Shown here: piece after piece, positions 1 through 5,931 of the stretch
Position numbering within the stretch: the stretch's first letter is position 1
How the letters are laid out: each line of letters opens with the position of its first letter
DNA from: Lachnospiraceae bacterium
GTDB lineage: Bacteria; Bacillota; Clostridia; Lachnospirales; Anaerotignaceae
Assembly (NCBI GenBank): GCA_028695945.1
Contig: JAQVIB010000107.1
Span: 1 to 7,173, forward strand
Direction: 5' to 3'
Length of the DNA: 7,173 nt
Position numbers and translations under genes: made by a program
The notes under the pieces: generated by a model
Told to the model about the DNA's origin: nothing
What the model saw: the letters and a program-made list of their open reading frames with translations, nothing else
Databases searched by the model: none

Positions 1-1530
1 AAATTCTCTTGCAAGGTCAATTACATCGTCTTTTAATCCAAGGCGTTTGGAAATTGCAAATGCATTGCTTTTACCTGGAATACCTATTAGCAGCTTGTAG
101 GTAGGACGCAAAGTTTCCACATCAAATTCACAACTGGCATTCTCAACACCATCGGTAGAAAGTGCAAAAACCTTAAGCTCGCTGTAATGGGTGGTTACCG
201 CCGTTCTTATTTTTCGCTCCATCAGCCTTTTAATAATAGCTATGGCAAGTGCCGCACCCTCTGTAGGGTCTGTGCCTGCACCAAGTTCATCAAAAAGTAC
301 CAAGGAATTATTTGTAACATGCTCTAAAATGGTAACAATATTGCTCATGTGTGCTGAAAATGTACTAAGGCTCTGCTCTATACTCTGCTCATCACCAATG
401 TCTGCAAAAACCTCATCAAACACCGCAAGCTCACTGTTGTCAAAGGCTGGTATGTGCAACCCAGACTGACCCATTAAGGTAAATAAACCAAGGGTTTTAA
501 GGGCAACCGTCTTACCACCAGTGTTGGGGCCTGTTATAAGCAGCGTTGTAAACTCCTTGCCCAAATAGATGTTTGTTGGTACAACGGTTTTATCATCTAA
601 AAGTGGATGTCTGCCTTTTTTTATGTTAATGTAGCCCTTTGTGTTGAATATTGGTTTGCTTCCACGCATAGAAAGGGAAATATTCCCCTTAGCAAATATA
701 AAATCTAATTGAGTAATTATCTGTAAATTTGCGGATATAATGTCTGCATTTTCCCTTACACTATCCGATAATTTCTCCAGTATTTTTTCTATTTCAACTT
801 TTTCTCTTGCCTGTAATTCCTTAATTTTGTTATTAAGCTGAACAACTGCCATAGGCTCAATAAAAAGTGTAGAACCTGTGTTAGATTGGTCGTGAACCAT
901 TCCATTAAAGCTATTTCTGTATTCGCTTTTAACTGGCACACAATAGCGGTCATTTCTTATTGTAATAACATAATCCTGTAGCATGTTTCTGTATGCAGAT
1001 GAATTAATTATAGAATTCAGCTGTTCTCTTATTTTGTCGTTGGAAGTTCTAATTTCACGGCGTACATCTCTAAGCTCATTAGAAGCATCATCACTTATTT
1101 CCACCTCTGAAACAATACATCGTGTTATTTCGGCCTCAAGACGTGGCAAAAGTTCAACAATACCAAACATATCGTCAATACTTTCGTAGACCTCTGCCTT
1201 GTTTTGGTTTATAGAGTAGTTTTTAACCTTACGACAAACGTATAAAAACTCGTTAATGTTCATTAATTCTTCAATGCCCAAAACTCCGCCAGCAGTACAG
1301 CGTTTAAGCTGAGGGCGAATTTCACGCATGCCGCCAAGGGGAATGTTGCCCTTTCGTACAATCATTTCCGCGGCCTCAGTGGTTTCTTTCTGCCATTGAG
1401 TAATTTCGGATATACTTGTAGATGGTTCAAGCTTAGAACAAAGTTCTTTTCCCATAGGAGAAATTGCAAAGTCTGTAAGCTTGCCTATTATTTTGTTATA
1501 TTCTAAAGTTCGCAGTGCTTTATCGTTCAT
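1..1530 (-). CDS. mutS2: MutS2 family ATPase/endonuclease (partial, C-terminus beyond window)
   Basis: This is the N-terminal 510 codons of MutS2; the reading frame is open to position 1, so the gene is cut by the window edge. Visible in order: the N-terminal MutS-like core; the motif HDQSNTGSTLFIEP (residues 213-226), typical of MutS2; a Lys/Glu-rich helical clamp-like stretch; the Walker A motif GPNTGGKT (334-341, Lys340); the Walker B pair Asp414-Glu415 in LVLFDELGAGTDP; and the TTHYSELK switch (446-453). Family proteins are near 780-790 residues, so the linker and the C-terminal Smr nuclease domain should lie outside the window. From family knowledge, MutS2 is not a mismatch-repair protein: it binds branched DNA and suppresses recombination in some species, and acts on collided ribosomes in Bacillus. 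The start is ATG with GAGGT about six bases upstream. No convincing promoter was found in the 109 bp before it; read-through from the small upstream gene is possible. Confidence 0.96.
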   Translation of the reverse strand, partial: MNDKALRTLEYNKIIGKLTDFAISPMGKELCSKLEPSTSISEITQWQKETTEAAEMIVRKGNIPLGGMREIRPQLKRCTAGGVLGIEELMNINEFLYVCRKVKNYSINQNKAEVYESIDDMFGIVELLPRLEAEITRCIVSEVEISDDASNELRDVRREIRTSNDKIREQLNSIINSSAYRNMLQDYVITIRNDRYCVPVKSEYRNSFNGMVHDQSNTGSTLFIEPMAVVQLNNKIKELQAREKVEIEKILEKLSDSVRENADIISANLQIITQLDFIFAKGNISLSMRGSKPIFNTKGYINIKKGRHPLLDDKTVVPTNIYLGKEFTTLLITGPNTGGKTVALKTLGLFTLMGQSGLHIPAFDNSELAVFDEVFADIGDEQSIEQSLSTFSAHMSNIVTILEHVTNNSLVLFDELGAGTDPTEGAALAIAIIKRLMERKIRTAVTTHYSELKVFALSTDGVENASCEFDVETLRPTYKLLIGIPGKSNAFAISKRLGLKDDVIDLAREF

Positions 1531-1611
1531 ACTTTACCTCGAAATAATTCTATATTTTTTAAATACTTCTTGTATTTTACCACTTTTATTAATACTTTGC
1601 CACAATTTAAA

Positions 1612-1631
1612 GGTATATACAAGGTTATACC
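1612..1631. repeat. Short inverted repeat between mutS2 and the small gene
   Basis: GGTATA (1612-1617) is matched by TATACC (1626-1631) with an 8-base spacer. It lies just downstream of the small gene's stop and about 80 bp upstream of the mutS2 start. On the minus strand no run of T follows, so it is a poor terminator; an operator or a chance AT-rich repeat is equally possible. Confidence 0.3.
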
Positions 1632-1639
1632 ACATTTGT

Positions 1640-1810
1640 TTACAGAATATTTTTAAATATGGGTTTAATTTCCATAACCTCAATGCCCTTAGCGTATAAT
1701 AGCCTTTGTATTGCAAAAATATCCAACCTCATGCACTCTTCTTGGCTAAACTCACGCACCTCAGTTTCAATACCATCTTTAACTATGAAAATTTTGCATT
1801 CAGGCTTCAT
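1640..1810 (-). CDS. Small hypothetical protein, 56 aa, divergent from the recombinase
   Basis: I do not recognise this protein. It begins MKPECKIFIV and ends IKPIFKNIL; it is soluble in character, rich in Lys, Glu and Ile, with no signal peptide, membrane segment or zinc-binding pair (only two separated Cys). The middle (about residues 21-47) looks helical. The ATG at 1808-1810 was chosen because GGAGGTG (1816-1822) sits five bases upstream; an in-frame extension to 1945 would overlap the start of the recombinase and lacks such a site. The gene shares a 68-bp divergent control region with the recombinase and lies 109 bp upstream of mutS2 on the same strand. A small regulator or recombination directionality factor for the recombinase is a reasonable guess from position only. 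The strong ribosome binding site is the main reason to believe it is a gene. Confidence 0.6.
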   Translation of the reverse strand: MKPECKIFIVKDGIETEVREFSQEECMRLDIFAIQRLLYAKGIEVMEIKPIFKNIL

Positions 1811-1815
1811 AAATT

Positions 1816-1822
1816 CACCTCC
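1816..1822 (-). promoter_or_regulatory. Ribosome binding site fixing the start of the small gene
   Basis: Read on the minus strand this is GGAGGTG, a near-perfect anti-Shine-Dalgarno match five bases before the ATG at 1810. It decides between the 56-aa start and the longer in-frame extension, in favour of the short form. Confidence 0.75.
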
Positions 1823-1823
1823 A

Positions 1824-1845
1824 TGTGGTATTTTATGATGCCACA
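1824..1845. promoter_or_regulatory. Inverted repeat in the divergent recombinase/small gene control region
   Basis: TGTGG (1824-1828) and CCACA (1841-1845) form an inverted repeat with a 12-base spacer in the 68 bp separating the two divergent starts. The spacer holds AT-rich -10-like hexamers on both strands: TATGAT at 1834-1839 on plus and TAAAAT at 1830-1835 on minus. No good -35 partner was found for either. An operator controlling both genes is inferred from placement; the 5-base arms are short enough to occur by chance. Confidence 0.35.
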
Positions 1846-1863
1846 ATTTTGTACCATTACTGT

Positions 1864-1870
1864 AAAGGAG
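1864..1870 (+). promoter_or_regulatory. Ribosome binding site of the serine recombinase
   Basis: AAAGGAG ends eight bases before the ATG at 1879. It supports the chosen start, from which the catalytic-serine motif begins within eleven residues as expected for the family. Confidence 0.75.
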
Positions 1871-1878
1871 TTTTATAA

Positions 1879-3285
1879 ATGGAAAAGGCTGCTCTTTACA
1901 TACGTGTTTCCACAGATGAACAAACAGAGTATTCCCCTGCCGCACAACTTGATGAGCTTTTAAAATATGCCAATGAACACAACCTTACAGTAGACGAAAA
2001 CTTCATTTTTAGGGATGAAGGAATTTCTGGAAGAAACGCCTCACACCGTCCTGCATTTATGAGAATGATAGCACTTGCCAAAAAAAAGCCACGACCATTT
2101 GACGTTATTTTGTGCCATAAATTTGACCGCTTTGCAAGAAGCCGTGAAGATAGCGTAATATATAAAGCTTTGCTTAAAAGGGACTGTGGTATTCGTGTAA
2201 TAAGTATAAAAGAACCTGTGCCTCAAGATGATAAATTTGGTGTAATTTACGAAAGTATGCTGGAGGCAATGGCAGAATACTACAGCCTTAACCTTGCAGA
2301 AGAGGTTAAAAAAACCATGGTAAAAAAAGCAGAAAACGGAGAATACCAAGCTTTTGCACCTTTTGGTTACATTAATCAGAATAAAACCCTTGTTCCTATC
2401 GAAGTTGAAAGCAAAATAGTTGAATACATTTTTTCTGAATTTATTAAGGGCAAAAGCTATTATTCCATAGCACAACAGCTTAACTTAATGGGTATTAAAA
2501 CCCATAAAAATAACTCTTTTGACAGCCGTGGTGTAAAGTATATTCTGCAAAATCCTGTATATGTAGGTTTTTCCCGTTGGACACCAACAGGAAAAGTAGG
2601 TCGAACACAAAACAACAACACAATTGTTGCAAAGGGAAACTTTTCCCCTATTGTTTCGCAAGAAACATTTAATTTGGCACAAAAAAAAATATCCTCCAAA
2701 CCTTACTCACCTCGACAGATACGGCAAAATACATCTTGGTTTTCAGGTATTATTAAATGCAGTTGCTGCGGTGCTTCACTAGTTTGCGGACAATATTATA
2801 AAAATGGTGGCTGCCAACTTCAATGTGGAAATTACAACCACGGAATATGTAAAACCTCTCACTCTGTATCCTCTAATAAGCTGGAAAAAGCCTTTTTCGA
2901 CCAACTTGACCAGCTATACAGTAATAGTAGTATAGACGGCTACGAAATAACTGTAAAAAACAAGGAAGGCTCAAACACTCAAGCCTTCCTTGTTAAAAAT
3001 AGTATTAGAAAACTAAATCAAAGCCTTGAAAAATCTAAAGCCGCATACCTTAGCGGGGTAGATACCCTTGAAGAATATAAGACCACAAAAATAGAATTGA
3101 TGAAAAGAGTAGAAGAATTGGAAAAAGTTTTGCCACCTTCAAGTTGTGATACATCAAAAGTTCGAATTCTTCCACCTTTAAATCAGCTTGTGAAAAACAA
3201 TCCAAATCTATTAACACAAGTTATTGAAAAAATAATTTATTGCCCAAAAGAAAATTGCTTTAAGGTTTATTTCCTCGCAGACTAA
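1879..3285 (+). CDS. Large serine recombinase (site-specific integrase/resolvase family)
   Basis: This 468-residue protein has the three-part layout of large serine recombinases. The N-terminal resolvase domain (about 1-150) carries the catalytic motif YIRVST with nucleophile Ser11 and Arg9, and the second active-site motif DRFARS with Arg84 and Arg87. The recombinase domain follows (about 155-265, from FAPFGY onward). A zinc-ribbon domain comes next, with Cys294 and Cys297 (CSCCG) paired with Cys316 and Cys324. A charged coiled coil covers about 374-418. Such enzymes cut attachment sites through a covalent phosphoserine intermediate and integrate or excise phages, conjugative elements or sporulation-linked insertions. 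All key residues are present and the frame is intact, so it is probably active. It is slightly short compared with well-studied phage integrases. It faces rightward against the flanking leftward genes, and no att site was found. A domesticated recombinase is also possible. Confidence 0.93.
   Translation: MEKAALYIRVSTDEQTEYSPAAQLDELLKYANEHNLTVDENFIFRDEGISGRNASHRPAFMRMIALAKKKPRPFDVILCHKFDRFARSREDSVIYKALLKRDCGIRVISIKEPVPQDDKFGVIYESMLEAMAEYYSLNLAEEVKKTMVKKAENGEYQAFAPFGYINQNKTLVPIEVESKIVEYIFSEFIKGKSYYSIAQQLNLMGIKTHKNNSFDSRGVKYILQNPVYVGFSRWTPTGKVGRTQNNNTIVAKGNFSPIVSQETFNLAQKKISSKPYSPRQIRQNTSWFSGIIKCSCCGASLVCGQYYKNGGCQLQCGNYNHGICKTSHSVSSNKLEKAFFDQLDQLYSNSSIDGYEITVKNKEGSNTQAFLVKNSIRKLNQSLEKSKAAYLSGVDTLEEYKTTKIELMKRVEELEKVLPPSSCDTSKVRILPPLNQLVKNNPNLLTQVIEKIIYCPKENCFKVYFLAD
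2955..2994 (-). terminator. Intrinsic terminator for the HD-murA-cotJC operon, inside the recombinase gene
   Basis: The arms at 2959-2971 and 2982-2994 are perfect 13-bp inverted copies (AACAAGGAAGGCT) with a 10-base loop. Read on the minus strand the stem is followed by T residues (a run of six including two stem bases), the layout of a Rho-independent terminator. On the plus strand the stem is followed by TAAAAAT, so it should not stop the recombinase transcript. It lies about 295 bp past the cotJC stop and is the best leftward terminator candidate seen. It is encoded within recombinase codons around residues 361-372, between the zinc ribbon and the coiled coil. Confidence 0.7.
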
Positions 3286-3288
3286 AAT

Positions 3289-3828
3289 CTATCTCATAAA
3301 ATCTGGTTTGGTAATAGAAAATACTCTTTCCTCATTCAGATAGTCTCTAACTATATCAAGTGCTTCGCCAAACCGCTGGAAATGCACTATTTCACGCTCT
3401 CTAAGGAATTTAAGAGGTGCAATAACATCTGGGTCACAAGTTAAATCTAACAAATAGTTATAAGTTGCTAATGCTTTCTGCTCTGCTGCCATATCTTCAT
3501 ACAAATCGCAGATAGGGTCGCCCTTGCTCTGTATATATGCAGCTGTAAAGGGCACTCCTGCGGCAGATGCTGGATAAACACCAAGTCCATGGCCAACATA
3601 ATATGGCTCAAGCCCAGCATCAATAATCTGCTTGTCGGTAAGACCTTGCGTAAGCTGAGAAACAATAGTGCCCATCATTTCAAGATGTGCCAACTCTTCT
3701 GTGCCAATATCATTCAGTGTTGCCTTTGCCTGTGCTGTAACCATTGTGAAGCGTTGGCTCAAATATCTTAGTATTGCACCCAACTCTCCATCTCCGCCAC
3801 CATATGGCATTTTGATATTGCTCTTCAC
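3289..3828 (-). CDS. cotJC: CotJC-like manganese catalase family spore coat protein
   Basis: The 179-residue product belongs to the manganese-catalase / CotJC family of ferritin-like four-helix proteins. Candidate dimetal ligands are Glu15 (GGDGELGA), Glu45 and His48 (TEELAHLEM), Glu116 (DMAAEQKA) and His149 (REIVHF). The 33-residue step from Glu116 to His149 and the ExxH pair match the spacing of characterised manganese catalases. In Bacillus, CotJC is a coat protein made with CotJA and CotJB; neither partner is visible here. The best start is GTG at 3826-3828, overlapping the murA stop (GTGA), which suggests translational coupling; GAGGAG at the end of murA abuts that GTG, closer than usual. 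ATG at 3808-3810 is an alternative, but its spacing from the same site is too long. The N-terminus is about 20-25 residues shorter than I expect from Bacillus CotJC. The gene ends 3 bp from the recombinase stop. Confidence 0.88.
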   Translation of the reverse strand: MKSNIKMPYGGGDGELGAILRYLSQRFTMVTAQAKATLNDIGTEELAHLEMMGTIVSQLTQGLTDKQIIDAGLEPYYVGHGLGVYPASAAGVPFTAAYIQSKGDPICDLYEDMAAEQKALATYNYLLDLTCDPDVIAPLKFLREREIVHFQRFGEALDIVRDYLNEERVFSITKPDFMR

Positions 3829-5081
3829 TCCTCACGCCTTATTTGGGCACCAAGGTTTATAAGCTTTTCTTCCAACAAACAATATCCTCTATCTACATGA
3901 AAAATATCGCTTATTTCTGTTTCACCTTCAGCCACCATAGCCGCCAAAACCAGTGCCGCACCTGCCCTAAGGTCAGTGGCTTTAACCTGTGTTGCTGTAA
4001 GCTTTTTAACCCCATCAACAACCGCAATTCTTCCGTCTGTTTTAATTTCTGCACCCATGCGTATCAGTTCACCTGCATGTAAAAATCTGTTCTCAAAAAC
4101 CGTTTCGGTAATAACACTTGTTCCCTTTGCCACTGTGCTAAGGCTCATAAATACGGCTTGCAAGTCCGTTGGGAAACCTGGAAAAGGCATTGTTTTTAAA
4201 TCAAATGCCAAAAGTTCTCCTTTTGCACAAACACGAATTCCTCGTGACAGTTCTTCAATTTCTACATTTGCTTCCTTTAGTTTTGAGGTGATTGCACCCA
4301 AATGGTCTGGCACTGCATTGGTAAGCAAAATATCTCCGCCTGTTATTGCCGCCGCTACCATAAAAGTTCCAGCCTCTATTCTATCAGGTATAACGGTATG
4401 CTTTGCTCCTTTAAGGTTCTTAACCCCTTTAATTGTAATCGTGCTTTTCCCATAATCGGTTATCTTTGCACCCATTTTGTTCAAAAACTCTGCCAAATCC
4501 ACAATTTCAGGCTCAACTGCCGCATTTTCAATTACTGTTACTCCATCTGCCATTACTGCTGCCATCAGTATATTTTCTGTAGCTCCAACGCTGGGAAAAT
4601 CCAAATAGATGTGTGTACCTGTTAGCCGCCTACACTTTGCCATAACAAATCCATGCTCTTGTTTTATTTTGGCTCCTAAAGCAGTAAAACCTTTTATATG
4701 TAAATCCACAGGGCGTGTCCCAATCTGACAGCCTCCAGGCAAAGGAAGTTTTGCCTTTTGACGCCGTGCAAGCAACGGACCCATCACTAAAAAAGAGGCC
4801 CTAAGCTTGCCTGCCATTTCGTACTCTTCCTTAGTTTTGGAAACTTTCTCCGCCTTTATCCTTGCAACCTGTTTAACGTTGTCGTAATCAACTTTTACAC
4901 CTAGCGACTTTAAAATATCCATCATGGCATAAACGTCCATAAGAGGGGGAACACTGTTTAAAATACATTCCTTTTCAGTTAGTAAGCATGCACATAATAT
5001 TGGTAAAACCGCATTTTTTGCACCACTTATTTCCACCTTCCCGCTTAGTGCGGGACTCTTGCTAATAATAAATTTAGACAT
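3825..5081 (-). CDS. murA: UDP-N-acetylglucosamine 1-carboxyvinyltransferase (MurA)
   Basis: MurA transfers enolpyruvate from phosphoenolpyruvate to UDP-GlcNAc, the first committed cytoplasmic step of peptidoglycan synthesis. The 418-residue length is normal. Conserved features are Lys22-Asn23 in SGAKNAVLP, Arg94 in KLRAS, the catalytic-loop Cys118 in GGCQIGTRPVDLH, Asp305 in FPTDLQA, Arg372 in DLRAGAALVLA, and Arg398 in DRGY. The active-site Cys, rather than Asp, predicts the usual fosfomycin-sensitive form. The start is ATG with AAGGGGGA (5088-5095) six bases upstream. It lies 67 bp downstream of the HD-domain gene with no promoter or terminator seen between them, and overlaps cotJC by four bases, so the three are probably one transcript. 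Clostridia and bacilli often carry two MurA copies; which paralogue this is cannot be decided here. Confidence 0.97.
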   Translation of the reverse strand: MSKFIISKSPALSGKVEISGAKNAVLPILCACLLTEKECILNSVPPLMDVYAMMDILKSLGVKVDYDNVKQVARIKAEKVSKTKEEYEMAGKLRASFLVMGPLLARRQKAKLPLPGGCQIGTRPVDLHIKGFTALGAKIKQEHGFVMAKCRRLTGTHIYLDFPSVGATENILMAAVMADGVTVIENAAVEPEIVDLAEFLNKMGAKITDYGKSTITIKGVKNLKGAKHTVIPDRIEAGTFMVAAAITGGDILLTNAVPDHLGAITSKLKEANVEIEELSRGIRVCAKGELLAFDLKTMPFPGFPTDLQAVFMSLSTVAKGTSVITETVFENRFLHAGELIRMGAEIKTDGRIAVVDGVKKLTATQVKATDLRAGAALVLAAMVAEGETEISDIFHVDRGYCLLEEKLINLGAQIRREE

Positions 5082-5148
5082 AATAAATCCCCCTTGATTT
5101 TGGTTTTATTATGCCCAAGTTAGCGAAAAAAATGATGGCTGACAAAAG

Positions 5149-5655
5149 TTAATTTTCAATTTCAATAATTAATGAATTTATGAATTTTTTACCAGTTTTA
5201 GTAATAAAAATTTTATCTCTTATTTTTTTATAATCAGTTCCCTCTGGAAAATCCTTTTCGTCTATATTCACTATAAAATCAGCCTCAATAAGCATTTGTA
5301 AAAGAGGATTATCTTTTATTGTGTAAGTATGATGATGACCTATAAGATAGCATATCTCCTCCACCTGTTCAAGGCTGTAGCCAAGCTCTAAAAGCTGTGG
5401 TCTAGCAACATCTGGTCCAAGCTTTTGCTGATAATCTCCAGATGCACAGTTGTAAATTTCCTCTGCTTTATGTATCCCAATATCATGAAAAACTGCCGCA
5501 GCCTCTAGTATTTCCAATTCTTTGGCATTTAAGCCTTCTTCTACACCTATTGCACTTGCAAAACCAAAAACCTTTAAGGCATGGTTAATTCTTCTTAAAT
5601 CGGGACTGTTATAATCAATCATTTTTCTTATAGCCATTGCCGTTTTTTCTGACAT
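5149..5655 (-). CDS. HD-domain metal-dependent phosphohydrolase
   Basis: The 168-residue product is a single HD domain. The metal-binding pattern is visible: His25 (RINHALKV), His57-Asp58 (VFHDIG), the His107-His108-His109 cluster (IGHHHTY) and Asp126 (EADFIV). No membrane segment, signal peptide or extra sensory domain is present. HD proteins of this size hydrolyse phosphate esters, often nucleotides, but the substrate cannot be read from the sequence. It is the first gene of the leftward set with murA and cotJC. Its ATG at 5653-5655 follows GGAGAGGTG (5660-5668) at short spacing. A promoter lies about 45 bp upstream. Confidence 0.88.
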   Translation of the reverse strand: MSEKTAMAIRKMIDYNSPDLRRINHALKVFGFASAIGVEEGLNAKELEILEAAAVFHDIGIHKAEEIYNCASGDYQQKLGPDVARPQLLELGYSLEQVEEICYLIGHHHTYTIKDNPLLQMLIEADFIVNIDEKDFPEGTDYKKIRDKIFITKTGKKFINSLIIEIEN

Positions 5656-5696
5656 TTTTCACCTCTCCACTCATTTTTTAAAATTATTTTCTTTAA

Positions 5697-5725
5697 ATTA
5701 TAAAACAATAATCTTTAAAAGTCCA
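5697..5725 (-). promoter_or_regulatory. Sigma-A-type promoter of the HD-murA-cotJC operon
   Basis: On the minus strand, TGGACT (5720-5725) is followed after exactly 17 bp by TATAAT (5697-5702). The -10 is consensus and the -35 matches four of six. Transcription would start near 5690, leaving a leader of about 35 nt. The AT-rich surroundings make chance matches easier, but spacing and orientation fit. Confidence 0.6.
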
Positions 5726-5810
5726 TCTATTAAACCGCAGTATAAATATGTAAAGGATATCTTTTTTAAAGAATGCTAAAAATATTAATAGCACTGTTTA
5801 TTTTTTTTAT

Positions 5811-5839
5811 TTTACAAAGGAATTTTTTTGGTATATAAT
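5811..5839 (+). promoter_or_regulatory. pfkA: Sigma-A-type promoter of pfkA
   Basis: TTTACA (5811-5816), a 17-bp spacer and TATAAT (5834-5839) form a near-consensus vegetative promoter facing pfkA. The expected transcription start is near 5846, giving a leader of about 86 nt before the ATG. Confidence 0.8.
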
Positions 5840-5843
5840 ATGT

Positions 5844-5861
5844 CAATCACTGAGGTAATTG
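5844..5861. promoter_or_regulatory. Operator-like imperfect palindrome at the pfkA transcription start
   Basis: CAATCAC...GGTAATTG is an 18-bp imperfect palindrome: outer four pairs match, one mismatch, two further pairs, then a central wobble. It begins five bases after the -10 and covers the predicted start point, where a repressor would block transcription. No known regulator consensus is recognised. Confidence 0.3.
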
Positions 5862-5931
5862 TGTTTAACTTAATGAATTGTGCTAATACATTTACCGTTA
5901 CCGAGCGAAACCATAGTTTGGAGGAATTTAT

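Noticed and set aside
191..469. A plus-strand open frame of 92 codons in the mutS2 region
   Set aside because: It lies antisense to the Walker A/B region of mutS2 and is low-complexity Ser-rich; no start signal.
1598..1849. The 11-bp direct repeat as the attachment-site pair of the recombinase
   Set aside because: Both copies lie on the same side of the recombinase, so they cannot be the two ends of an element carrying it.
1640..1945. A 101-codon version of the small minus-strand gene starting at 1945
   Set aside because: It overlaps the recombinase start on the other strand, has no ribosome binding site, and the internal ATG at 1810 has a near-perfect one.
2041..2475. A 144-codon open frame on minus inside the recombinase
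   Set aside because: It is Phe/Cys-rich translation of the antisense of a conserved gene, typical of a shadow frame.
3976..4455. A 159-codon open frame on plus, antisense to murA
   Set aside because: It is the mirror of a clearly conserved murA, with no ribosome binding site or recognisable protein features.
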